Source of the DNA: Ramazzottius varieornatus
Taxonomy: Eukaryota > Tardigrada > Eutardigrada > Parachela > Ramazzottiidae
Direction: 5' to 3'
NCBI GenBank assembly: GCA_001949185.1
Contig: BDGG01000014.1
Coordinates: forward strand, 654,161 to 718,160
DNA: 64,000 bases
The number at the start of each line of letters is the position of its first letter. Position 1 is the first letter of the stretch. Positions 11,061 to 25,680 of this stretch are shown here, piece after piece. A program made the translations under genes and the position numbers. The notes below the pieces were generated by a model. That model did no database searches. It was not told the DNA's origin and worked only from the letters and a program-made list of their open reading frames with translations.

Positions 11061-12458
11061 TCATTCCATGACACCACAAACGATGGCCTGATCGGCTGAA
11101 ATAGCATCAGATTTCAAAACTTGTCCCTTCTTCAAAAAGCAAGTTCCTCCGTCCTTCTTAGACCAGGCGAAATGCGTACACCCCGAAGTCTTGGCGCACT
11201 GGCCTCCGCAGTCTTCCCCTCGGATTCGCACTTCAAGAAAGTCCTTTCCCCGGAAATCACATCCAAACGCCCAGTTTCCGTTCCAGCTGATGGACGATCC
11301 TGACGGTGCGGGAGCAGGTGCGGGAGCAGGCGCGGGAGCGGAACCACCTGAGCTCACACAGATAAAAATTGATTTTGTGTGCTTTCAACTACGGTGAGGA
11401 CTTGTATGACAAAAATAATGGCCAAAAATGGGCGACAGCGAGATATATGGAGCCAAACCGTTCTGGCAAAAAGCCAGTGGCGCAAAGAACTGGGCAAATA
11501 ACAATAACAATAACAGATACGCCACTTGAGGGAACGATCCGGGTGCAACAATTTCCCGGCATGCCGAATGCAGACCGAAAGAATCGAAAGTTGCAGGAGT
11601 AAAAGATCGCTTACCGCACAAGCCATTGTCACAAGCATTCGGGCAACTTCCGCATCTGGATCCCTGCGTATAAGGCCTGAAGATGTTCGGCGAAACATTA
11701 CCTCTGTGAAAGAAGAGGGGAATGGATACAAGTGTACTCAAAATACCGCAGGTAAAATGGCAGGGTGATGAGGAGTTACGTACGCTGGACCGTAATTGCA
11801 GACCATAAAGTTGAACTGTTTCGAAGTCCCAGCTTTGCACAGTCTATAACCACAGCCGATCTTGGTAGTCTTCGCCCAGACCATCTGGGTGTAGTGTCCG
11901 ACCTTTCCGAAATCCGTAGACACACCATACCGGAAATGCTGGACCTCATCAGACCACATCTTCATCGTTTGCGCCCAGTCGAAGTTGGATCCGGTTCCCA
12001 TTGCGATGTTCTGACCCAGCCCGAATTCTGAAAACACCAAACAAAGAGGTAAAGTGAGCTGACTTGGAGAAAGCATGGCAAGCAAGGCTATACGAATCTT
12101 GCCTGAGGTTTTCATGAAGTCTCGTTCGGAGCTTCCGGGATGGCGGAACTCGCATCTGTCAGCCCACTGTTGTGCCTTGCGCTGGATAGCCGCATCCCAG
12201 GAGAGCCGTTCCATGTCGGTGGCGGAAGGAATGCGACGAATGCGGTTGTGTTCGTCGACAATTTGCTTCTGTACTCTTGGAAGGTTAGTATCGAGGTCCG
12301 CCGCAGAGGACGCTAAGCATTAAAAAAATCGTCTTCGGACTACTGAAACATTAATGGTACCATGGGAAGCAGCACCCGGGGAAGAAGATGCAAGGTGACT
12401 TACTGCATATCCATCCAGCCAAAACGCAGATAAAAGCGAGGTAAGTTCCGCAACCCAT
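11061..12458 (-). CDS. Secreted CAP-domain protein with C-terminal PAN/apple domain
   Basis: Five exons on the reverse strand join in phase: 12458-12404, 12312-12094, 12027-11784, 11703-11615, 11347-11061, giving 297 residues. Exon 1 is a signal peptide (MGCGTYLAFICVLAGW). The CAP (SCP/TAPS) domain follows with EHNRIRR, WADRCEFRH, the CAP1 motif GHYTQMVW and the CAP2 motif FMVCNYGPAG. A Cys-rich hinge comes next (CGSCPNACDNGLC). The last exon has an alternating Ala-Pro linker and a PAN/apple module (CDFRG...EDCGGQCAKTSGCTHFAW...GGTCFLKKG). CAP proteins are secreted and include venom, immune and sterol-binding members; PAN modules bind protein or sugar. The order CAP, hinge, PAN suggests a secreted binding protein. 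Its exact role is unknown. All splice sites are canonical. Confidence 0.85.
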
Positions 12459-13238
12459 GTTGAAGCCAAGACGAAACACAGGACAGCGCCAGAATACCGA
12501 TATGGCTGATGAACTGTTTCTGGAAGAGCCAAGAAATTCGACAGCCGGGTCTGAGATCTCCCTTAAATCATATGTGAACAAGTCGCGCATGAGACTAGAA
12601 CGATCACTTGCTCCGGATGCGTATGCAAAAAATGTGGCTCGTCGGTTCGCCCCTGCACACAAAGGATAAAGCGGATCCGGACGTCCGGGAGACGCCCCTT
12701 GTACTCCTTCTCGTATCTAACAGACACTTTACGACCTGTAAGAAAGAGCCTCTACGTACGCAGCCTTCATCGCCGGGTGTGCTTCGGTATCACGTCTGTG
12801 ACTGTGAGCTACGCTGTCGGAAGACCCGGTAAATATGGCAGAGTTCGAATTCAAAGAGTTTGGGAGATCGGCTAACGGAGCCGAAGAGATCGTTATCTGA
12901 AGTAGCGCATGTTACATTGGTTTTTTGCTGGAGCAGTGCGCCACTTCAGGTAACGATCTTGTGCGTTTCGTTTTTCAGCCTCTCGGTTACCTTCTGTCCG
13001 ATTCTTTTGCGTCCGATCAAGTGTTCAAATATCCGACAAAAGCCGATCATCGATGCTCGAAAGTCTATCCAAAAACCAGATCTCAGAAGCCTGCAAAAAA
13101 TGGGTCGAAATAGGGTCTCGAGACGACAGAGGGAAAGACAGTATGAGCACTTTAGAAACCTGTAAAGAACGAGGCGACACAGGAAGCCCCAAAATTGAGA
13201 ATACACCAGAGATACAGCTGAGAGCTAGCGAAGGAAAC
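12459..13238. other. Intergenic DNA holding one copy of the dyad element
   Basis: Apart from the hairpin at 12888-12958 I see nothing coding. The left part should hold the promoter of the CAP-PAN gene; the right end is the 3' flank of SPRTN. Confidence 0.4.
12888..12958. repeat. Dyad-symmetric element, copy A (22-bp arms, 27-nt spacer)
   Basis: The left arm 12888-12909 and right arm 12937-12958 are inverted copies with two mismatches. The loop-proximal core is AAGTGGCGCA paired with TGCGCCACTT (one mismatch in the left arm). This is the best-preserved member of a family with copies at 14.6, 14.7, 20.0 and 29.0-29.1 kb. Confidence 0.85.
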
Positions 13239-15484
13239 CTAATCAAGCACTATGATATCAGAATCGTTATCAGGTTTCCTCTCGACAACCTTCTTACTAG
13301 GGAAAAACTTGTCTAGCTGTGTCTGTCCCGACGGCAGCCCTTCAGCTTTCTTTCCAAAACCCTCTCCGGATTTCGGTTTCTTCGGAGCAGGAGTTGGATT
13401 TGCACTTACGTTGGACAGGCCGAAGAGGACCGGACGACTTCCGGTCGGCGACTTGTTCCGCCAGAAGGCGGAAGTATCCAACACCGCTTGCTGCCGTTGC
13501 GAGGTCTTTCCCGACGGAGCTTCCACCTTTAGTTCAGTATACTTTGTAGGTTCTTCCAACTTTTCAGCAGAAGTGAAACCTGGAAACTTGAGAAGAGTTG
13601 GCTGTGAAGGGGAAAGAGAAGCCGGTGAAGAATCTGGAAGAACCAGTAAACTGTGTAAGCCAATCAATCAGTTACCCAATCAACTCGACTGGAATGCTTC
13701 GAGTCAATCAATTCTTCGTTCGAACAACTCGGTAGAAAAAGCTGGAAAAGATTGTTACCTGGCTGAGCGGCTTTCCTCTTGCGGCTGACGAAGCCTTCTG
13801 GTTGCGAGATCTTGACGAACTTGCCTCCGCACTTGGCTTGGTGTTCTGCCCACCAGAGATCGTTCTTTGAGGGTTCGCGGTTGCGCGCTCGCTTGACGAA
13901 GCCAAAGTAGGGCTTCTGTGTCCGACAGACGCCGTCGCAGCGCCACACGTGCGTCTTGTAGAAGGCCACTTCGTCGTGAAAGGAATGATACACCTAGAGA
14001 AATATAATGCCCACTTTGACGACGATAAACAATCGTGATTATGTTACACATTGAAATCTGCCAAATCTGGAAAAGGACGAGCTCCTTACGGTGATTTTTG
14101 TCCCAGCAGCTTTGTTGATGCGGAACATGTGTTCGTGGAAAAAGGGCCCGTGAGACTCCCTGTCCTGGAACCACGACAGAGCCATCTTCTACTATTCCAG
14201 CGAATCATCCTCGGTATACAGAAGGGCCGGAGGTACGTACGGAGGGAATTTATAGCATCAATTCATTTTCTCTTACCCGGTCGTTGCTGGCCACAAACAA
14301 GTAAGCGTGGATCATTTCATGCTGCAAAACAGGACAAAGATATCGCAATTGATTTCTGGTTAAAATCTCCTTACACGAATCATATTATCTAAAAGTCTGC
14401 GAGCTGCGCAGAGGAACGATTGGATCAATCTTGCAGGAAGGTACAGTACTCGACTCGTACCAGTAGGGTCTCCACCATGTCCTTCCGTGGACGGAGTTTG
14501 AGCAGAGGAAGGCTAAGACCTATCGAGCAGTAGCCAGCCCGAGATTGATATCGGCATATCCCGGCACACCTGAAAAACAACCAAAACTGAAACACGAAAG
14601 AGAAGCACGGCAACCAACTCTCCCAGATCGTTCTCTGAAGTGGTGCACCTTTACAGCTTTTATGGCCGCACGCGTGCGCCACTACGAAAAACAATCTTGT
14701 CGAGTATCCAAGCGGCGCATGTCGACAGTGTGCTGGGCTGGAAGAGTGCGCCATTTTCGGAAACGACTCTGTCGAGTCTGTTTTCCGAGCCCCTAGATAA
14801 CCTAGAAGCTTTCCCGAACTTCTGAAAGACCATGTTAGAATATTGCAGTTACACTTACGAAGTCATCTGTTTGCTCCATTTAACCTCCACGCTTGTCAGT
14901 TTCCCCCAGAAGAACTCTCGGTTGAACTGCTGGAACAGCGCGTAAATATCGGGATTCGGATCAATCGTCTCCCATTCCGGATCAATCAATGACATTCCCG
15001 GCCTCCTTTTCTCATCCGAGGAAGCTCTACTTGTGCTAGGCTGCTCCGGGGAAGACCCGGGATCGGAAGGAATGAGCGGAAGATTACTGAGCGAGGCAGC
15101 GAAGTCAGCATCGTCATGTTCGTTCTCAGCCAGAATCCTCCGAATGGCTTGCTCATCTTCCCACGTCAGCTCACCCCCAAACATACCTGTGGGAGTCCTG
15201 TCGTCATCTGGGATTCTTTCCGATGAAGGGGAAGGGTGATGGTCAAGGTGGATGAAGGGAGAGTCGTCGTCGTGCTTGTTTTCAGCCAAGACGCGTCGAA
15301 TGGCTTGTTCGTCTTCCCAGTTGAGATCGTCACCGAATTCACCTGAAGGACGAGGTCCATTTGCCTCTTTCTTCTTGTCAGACTTGCCTCCGAGGACGCG
15401 TCCAGTGCCTGGAAAGACCGAGGAGAACTGCTTTTTGTTTTTGTTGCTGTCGTTTTCCACCGCGACGATTTCCGAACGCTCCAT
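13239..15484 (-). CDS. SPRTN: SprT-like DNA-protein crosslink protease (Spartan)
   Basis: Six coding exons: 15484-14859, 14569-14461, 14321-14277, 14164-14090, 13993-13759, 13633-13239, all GT-AG and phase-consistent, give 494 residues. The SprT domain has DPEWETIDPNPDI, the zinc-protease motif HEMIH at 246-250 (catalytic Glu247) and a third ligand His265 in ESHGPFF, then the Cys-rich zinc ribbon block (WRCDGVC, WWAEHQAKCGG). The tail has a PIP box QTQLDKFF (467-474) for PCNA and ends in an acidic SDIIVLD, a possible SUMO-interacting motif. The C-terminal UBZ finger of vertebrate SPRTN is absent. Instead two near-identical repeats (about 50-73 and 100-125, core WEDEQAIRR) lie at the N-terminus. 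SPRTN cleaves proteins crosslinked to DNA during replication. A leader exon with a GTAAGA donor at about 15.57 kb appears to be 5' UTR. Confidence 0.93.
14625..14770. repeat. Dyad-symmetric element, tandem copies D and E
   Basis: Two head-to-tail copies lie inside SPRTN intron 1. Copy D has arms ending at 14647 and starting at 14675 (27-nt spacer). Copy E has arms ending at 14719 and starting at 14747 (27-nt spacer). The period is 72 bp. Left flank of D (AGATCGTTCTCTGAAGTGG) matches the outer arm of copy A. Confidence 0.8.
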
Positions 15485-15493
15485 TCTGGCCAA

Positions 15494-16334
15494 ACAATCT
15501 GGAAAGAGAGAAGATCAAACGGTGGACTGGCAAGAGCACATGCTCATGGGCTTCTTCTTACCTGTTGCGTACTTCAGTTGGTCATGGGTAAAATGGACGA
15601 AGGAGATCTCCTGCGATGATCTTCCCGTGACTTCCACAGAAGAAAATCTCTTGGAGAAATAGAAATTCTGGATTTCCTTTTCAGCCAACTCAATCAAATG
15701 TAAACAACGGCTCGTCAATCAATCAAGGGTCTCACGCTGTCGGGCTCCGATGGGCGGAGTGAGGTCGTCGTCGTCATAAATTGCTATCCCGGTCTGTGCC
15801 AGTCCCTTCTCCGTCGACCGTGGTCAGTACATACATTCGAATGAAGTGGGGGACCGGGTCCCGGCAGCAGCTGGTCAGGTGGCCATTCTGTTCGAATGGC
15901 CGACGGTAGCCGCACCTTCGAAATGGGCATTCTGAATAAATGGAGGCGAGTGCCGGGAAGATTCGGCCAAGATAAAATCAGCGTTCCAATGAACCTGCTT
16001 TTGTTCGACAATCAGGATGTACAGTAATCAGTGCTTCATTCAAAGAGTGTTGGGTCATTGGATGTTACGCGTTCTCGCGCTGTTTCTTATCACGGCCAAG
16101 GCTGACAGTGTCTTCGCGGAATGAAGGCCGATTTCATTCAGACGTTTATCACCCTTGATAAGCGACTTCCGTAATCTTCCACTGGACTATTTGACAGAGG
16201 AAATTTGAACCCATTAAGATATCCTGCATGCTGTTTAGCCCTCGACTCCTGCATGAAATTCCGCAGCTTTCCTGTTTAGAGTTTGGACACATCCGTTTCC
16301 TTTTTTTGTTTCCTTTCGAAATCTTGCTTGCTTG
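15494..16334. other. Region between divergently transcribed SPRTN and SGK3-like genes
   Basis: It holds a probable SPRTN 5' UTR exon on the reverse strand (acceptor CTTTCCAG at about 15496, donor GTAAGA near 15563) and the promoter of the kinase gene. The two genes point away from each other, so a shared promoter area is likely. I saw no repeat. Confidence 0.45.
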
Positions 16335-20317
<3,983 letters not shown>

Positions 20318-22472
20318 TTTCACAACCCTTTTCCTTTTTCTTTACTTTTTCTTTTGATCTATCGTCTTGGATGCGCGTACCCCGTAAAACGTTTTGGATG
20401 GATGGAACGATTTTCGTCTCTGTGTTCGACGGAGGCTTTTGCGAATCTTTACGACTCTTTTTAGGGGCAGTTCTGTTCTGGGTAGTTTTCGAGCCATGTT
20501 TTGCTTGAGTGCTGGATGGGTTCTTTTTGGTTCGTTGTTTGACCTGGGCTCATATTGACGGTAATTGGCATCAGTTGTGGCAGCTCGGTGTAAAAAGTCA
20601 CCGTCGTGACTTATTCTGATGGTCTCTTTCACTTCAGGAATATCGCCGCGTCAGCCGAATTTCTAGCAATGAACTCGATATGTTTTACTACTTTACTCTA
20701 AACATGACCGACCACACGACACCGAACAACTGGGGTAAGTGAGAGGCATACGCGCGAGGCCGAGGGACCATACTCACCTGACTATGTCGAGTCGTACCCC
20801 TCTTTATTACACAACCGCTGGCCAACCAGCGCCGAGGTAGAACGGCTCTGGTCCACATGGTCCAACCCGTTCAGGATTCGGGGTATAACTACAGTAATAC
20901 CGTTAGCTTGACCACACTGTTTCTACTGCTGACGTGCTACTGTCTGCCTATTGTTATCAACCGCCGAAACATGACTGCGCACTATTCAAACCGAGGATCA
21001 TTCAAACAGACCACAAGCCTGCAACAATAACAAATTTAATAATAACAATTGATGGATAATAAACATACCGACAAGGCAACCGATAGAAAAATTCCGACAG
21101 GGGGGGGGATTCACCACAAGTACACCTGAGAATCTCACTCGAGAATAAACTAAGTGAAAACAACCAACAAGATCCGACTTGAGCGTAAGTTGAACAACAA
21201 GAATTGAAACGCTTGAAGAAGAATTGAAACGCTTGAAAAAAACATTCGAATGACACTGCAAATGTCTCGTCGGACGGTTCGACCCGGTGGCAGAATCTCG
21301 CAAGCTTGCTGCTGGTACACAAGATGGTAGTCGTAAAGAGTTCGATTGTTGCGCACAGCGGGAATTTTCATCGCTGTCGGCGCTCCAGCCGACAGCGATG
21401 AACGTTCCCGCTGCACGAAACAAGCGAACTCTTTAGATGGCGTAGGACTGTGGGTCCAATGTGGGAGCCTGTAGTCAGACCATACCATGTCATTCAATGT
21501 GAGATACATGACGCCATGTAGAACAGGTGGCAGCACTGTATACTGGGTCCACCGTTGTTGTCAACGGGGGAGATTAGGCTGTGGATCTCAAAAAGGTTCC
21601 AATGTCGGATTCGTGACGTAGTGAAATGGGCGTGGTCAATTAGGCATGGGACTAACAGGGTTTCAGTGGGGGATCTGGTGAGGCTGGGAGTACTTCGAAA
21701 ATCAATATGGGAACTCTGACGTCATCAAATTGGGTCACCGAAAGCAATGTGGGATTCACAGCGCAACAATAAGAATTGAAATTCGAAAAACTGGTTGATT
21801 TGCTGAGTTCTGATGCGTGTGCGTTGGTTTCTCGATGTGCGACCCCGCCTTGTAAAGTGCGCCACACCATAATGATACCTTTACAGCAGCACAGTAGGGC
21901 AACTCCAAAATAAATGCCTTAAAACACCGTGCACCTACATACAGTCTGACACTTCAACCGGCCATGTTACAGTGTGCAGGTGCAGGGTGCAAGCTGTACT
22001 ACAGTACTTTTGCTGATCTGATGGTTGTGATTCTGAATCTTCAGATCTTCCGTCGAGCTCTCCGATATTAAAATATGATTTAATAACAAACCCCGAAAGT
22101 TCTACTATAGTAATATTTTATTAAATCAGGCAGACGTTGTACTATATGAAGTGGTCACTTATTAGAACTTTAATGGACGGCGGATATTTATCTTTATTAC
22201 ATTAGATCTCATTGACCCATATTAGAACATCACTAGGAAGGAGAGAAGGGTGGGTGAACAGAAAGAAAGCAGTCAAACTAACACGAAAGTGTCGGTTGGC
22301 TCTCCGTTCCTTGATCAAGGTTTAAGCTATCGATACCTTGCCAGTCTTCTTCCAAAGTCTGGTTGTCAAGATCTATACTGCGCACTTCGCAAACCATGGT
22401 CTACTCGCATCAATTCCGTTGACGGCTACTTGCACTCACTGACCAGGCCTAGCAGCTAATCCACAGTGCTTT
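20318..22472. other. Intergenic DNA between SGK3 and the lipocalin cluster
   Basis: No gene is recognised. Small structures: a direct repeat of GAATTGAAACGCTTGAA at about 21202-21236, a lone TGCGCCAC arm at 21858 resembling the dyad family, and an inverted pair GATTTAATAA / TTATTAAATC near 22078 and 22120. Several short reverse-strand ORFs near 21.0-21.5 kb have no supporting signals. Confidence 0.35.
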
Positions 22473-22764
22473 GGACCTGTCTACTATCTTTACGACGACA
22501 GTGGTCCCGATGGCTTTGAGATTGCTTTCGTCTGTGACACGCCCAACCACTCAACAGGAATCTGCGAGGCCACAGAGCTCCACGGCAACACCCGACAACG
22601 TCCGAAGGAAATGTCAAACACTCGGAAGAAAGCCCTTGACTATATGATCGTCAGGACGCTAAAGCCGTACTGTCCATCAGCGATGTACAGCGAACCTCTC
22701 ACGGCGATGACCTTTCTGCGTGCGACGCGACACCCACTCGACAGTCTGATAGTTTACAGTAGTT
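22473..22764 (+). pseudogene. Lipocalin-like family, orphan last exon
   Basis: The forward strand is open through VYYLYDDSGPDGFEIAFVCD, TGICEATEL, and KALDYMIVRTLKPYC, which align with the final exon of the intact lipocalin-like genes at 23.4 and 35.0 kb. Relative to those exons, the splice-proximal bases carry one extra nucleotide, so the conserved phase is lost. The C-terminal tail diverges after PYC. No matching exons 1-3 lie upstream (22.0-22.4 kb). I infer a partial duplicate. Confidence 0.65.
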
Positions 22765-23356
22765 AACGGCTTTCAGCTCATTTCTCCATCTCGTGCTGCT
22801 TGATTGACGGGCTTGTCTTGCGATCATATTCATCTTGCAAAGCTGTTGTGACGAGCTCGGATTAGACACGATACCTCCGAAAGAGGATCTGCGCGTGCCG
22901 TTTAAGTATGCTTGTAGGGTTACTAAGTTTAGCTGAGCTTTGTGGCTGAAGCTGCTTCTGAGAGACGAGAAAGGCCTGTCCTGCCTTCAGGGACTTGTAA
23001 TGATCATCGACAGGTGAGTCAGGTGAGTACTCCTCAACTAGGCACTCTATCTTTAAAATCTGAGACTTCTATCGAATTCCAACCTCTTGCAACAAGAGAA
23101 TGTGAAAAAACAGAAAATACAAAGCCGGTTACACTCCTTCCGTCACGCACGAAGAGAAAGCTTGTTGGTCAGTGCAGTTACATGGACGATTGGGGCAACT
23201 GATGCCCCGGAGGAGTCGATAGCTTCCACCCGACTGCGATCAAGGTTATCGGAAAGGCAGTTGTGTCGAGATTTATGAAGCCCATTGTGAAACCCTACCT
23301 TCAAAATCCGAGTTTTAGCTTTGCGGAGGACGTTATAATTCTACAAAATCAGGACC
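22765..23356. promoter_or_regulatory. Upstream region of lipocalin-like gene 1, duplicated at 25.0 kb
   Basis: The stretch from about 23190 to 23330 recurs at about 25040-25160 with high similarity (shared GATGCCCCGGAGGAG and GGTTATCGGAAAGGCA). The second copy lies upstream of the lipocalin pseudogene. This suggests that the duplication unit included proximal promoter DNA. I do not recognise a binding motif. Confidence 0.45.
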
Positions 23357-24560
23357 ATGTTTCTGTTTCAAGGATTACTCTGTTGCTTTGTGGTTAGCTT
23401 GGCTTACGGTAAGCACCAATCTTTGTGATACATCCCCCCTTCCCTCTTTAGTTTTTGAACCGAATAAACCTATCATTTATGACCCTTCAATTTGCTTGCA
23501 GCCACCCAGGCCAGTCAACCCGGACCTAGGGACAATTTGTCCGGCAGAGCTTACGGTGGGCCATCCGGCAATGCTACGTCCCCCAATTATGGATCCAAGC
23601 CTGCTACCGGTACCGGCACGACACCATCCGGCAATGGCTGCTTCCCAAACGTCATCACCAACACTGTTCCGTCTGACAAGTTGAAGGCAAGAACAGTAAA
23701 GAGCAGCACAGACCACAAGTCTTGTTCTTCCAGGTTTTTCGTTCCGAAAAGATATTCTGATATCAATGCTTTTGTTCGTAACAGAAAGTGGGGAAGTGGT
23801 ACGAGTATCGGAGCAAGTCCGAAGTGCAACCCTTCAATGCCATGTACACCGTCAGCCTAGTGGGCAACGGGTTGATCTACGTGCCGGGAACCACGACTCC
23901 GGGAGTCCATTCCACCCAGAAGTATCAGCGCACACTCGCCTCGGGCAACTCCTTCACCTGCAACTACCAAAACATCGACGTTGTGAGCGACCTTAACGGT
24001 GTGGATTTCTTCCTCAATTTTGACAGCAATGCCGATAATGTTCCAGGTAAGTCATTGATGAAAAACGAGACAAAATTCAGAAACAAAGAAAAATAAACAT
24101 TTGACAGTGGTGATAATAACAATGAGCGGGAAATGGAAAATAGGAAAAAAGCTCAAAACAGACGTAACCACGTACAGTTTGGTCGATCGATAAGTTAAGG
24201 TCTGCAAACTGTTGTCTCTTGTTAGTGAACCAGGTGTCCTACTACCTGTACGACGACAATGGACCAAATGGGTTTGAAATCTCATATATCTGCGACAAAA
24301 CCAACTCCCAGACCGGCATCTGTGACGCGATCGAACTTTTCGTCAACACGAAGATGAATCCCAATCGAATGACAGCTGACCAAAAGAGAGCCATCGACGC
24401 TGTTATCGACACAACGCTGAAGCCCTACTGCCTGAGCCACAACGATCTGCTACCCGGTATCTTCCGTGCTGACGTCCCGCAGTGCAACGCCGCTCCCACC
24501 CAGCAGTTCAACAGCTTGGTTCAAGCATTCTCTAGTTCTCTCCCCGCGCGTTCGCAATAA
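23357..24560 (+). CDS. Secreted lipocalin-like protein 1
   Basis: Four exons, 23357-23408, 23502-23686, 23785-24046, 24226-24560, encode 277 residues. Exon 1 is a signal peptide (MFLFQGLLCCFVVSLAYA). Exon 2 is a Gly/Ser/Thr/Asn-rich linker ending in CFPNVITNTVP. Exon 3 starts with the lipocalin G-x-W signature (KVGKWYEY), followed by beta-strand-like segments. Exon 4 has VSYYLYDD, a Cys pair (ICD, ICDAIE), then a helix with MTADQKRAIDAVI and PYC, the usual lipocalin C-terminal helix and Cys. Six Cys in the mature part suit disulfides. Lipocalins are secreted carriers of small hydrophobic ligands. The exon 2 donor appears to be GC (AAG/GCAAGA); a GT 12 bp later in phase is an alternative. Ligand is unknown. 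This is not an SAHS protein, which lacks these Cys. Confidence 0.8.
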
Positions 24561-25680
24561 GACTGCTCAGCTTTCCCAAGCATGTTGCGGCTTGTTAAGA
24601 ACAATATCTACTTTTCCTTCGGCTCACGTCACCGTCGAAGGTTTCTGAATAAGTCCTTTTTTCATCGACTTTTGTGAGCCGTCCGAAATAGATATACACG
24701 CACGACGAGAAGTTATGGGCCCGTAAAAATCGTGGACCAGGTCTTTTCGCTACGGCCGTACGGAAGCATGTCAGTACGTGACTGATTCACACTAATGCAC
24801 TTTCCGACACTTCTCTACGGCTGAATTTCTGTTTTGCTGTATTTTCCGCCTGGGTATCTACAAGATGCGTGGCTGTATGACGGTATTGTTAAGGGTTGCA
24901 ACATCAATGATTCTGATTTCTTAATGATGGGTAAACTACGGGCGATTCAAAGCGCCAGGCTTCTTTTACCCTTAGGAATTTTCCGATATCAATACCATCA
25001 GAATTTTCCATATCAATGCAGGCACATAGACGACTGCAGCAACTCATGCCCCGGAGGAGTTAATCACTTTCACCCGATTGCGGTCAAGGTTATCGGAAAG
25101 GCATTTGTGTCGAGATACATCAAGCCTAGTTCAAACAATAGCTTTGTCGATGACGTTCTCTCTCTCTTTCCTTCTCTCTCTCTCTCTCTCTAAGTCAAGC
25201 TTTCAATCTTATGACGAGTAACGAGGATCCGTGCGCCAAGCTGCATGTGCAGTAGACAGGTGGATCTCGATGCTTGCTTTGCTGTGACTTAGAATGGTGA
25301 ATCAAAGCTTACTGAGAAGTTTGCACAGATCATCAACCTTGGTCTGCCACATGCCACTGTAATCTAAGATCAGCCAGGAGGAATACTAAGAAAAATAGTT
25401 CTCTTGTTTTCGAATAATCATACAACAAAAGCGATACAGTACACGTTCTGGTTATAGAGACGATTGTGTAAAATACTGCAAATTCCTTCAAGTAGCTATA
25501 TCAGAACGCGATTCATCAGATCTTTCGGAAGAAAATCTAGTACAAAATTGAACGAAAAATCTTGAGACGGTTTCCCGTGCTCTAAGTTAAAGCCCGATCA
25601 CGTCGACAGCAAACTCCTCCATCCGGTACTTCTCTTTGAGGTCTCGAACACATGGCCTTTATGAATTCATGATTTGCAGT
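24561..25680. other. Intergenic DNA with duplicated promoter copy and CT microsatellite
   Basis: About 25040-25160 repeats the upstream region of lipocalin-like gene 1. A (CT)n run lies at about 25161-25192. Exon 1 of the downstream pseudogene could not be found. Confidence 0.45.

Noticed and set aside
12860-13316. Overlapping forward ORFs of about 100 codons
   Set aside because: They have no features, and one crosses the dyad element.
12888-14770. The dyad elements as tRNA genes because the period is 72-73 bp
   Set aside because: There is no D-arm, anticodon or T-loop consensus; the pairing is one long stem with a 27-nt loop.
21858-21878. A seventh dyad element at 21.86 kb
   Set aside because: Only the right arm (TGCGCCAC) is present; no left arm occurs 26-27 nt upstream.
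23785-24560. Assignment of the lipocalin-like proteins as SAHS (secretory abundant heat-soluble) proteins
   Set aside because: SAHS proteins are fatty-acid-binding-like and lack these Cys; the G-x-W start, C-terminal helix and Cys pattern fit lipocalins.
25161-25192. CT run as a functional polypyrimidine tract
   Set aside because: No exon follows; it is a simple microsatellite.
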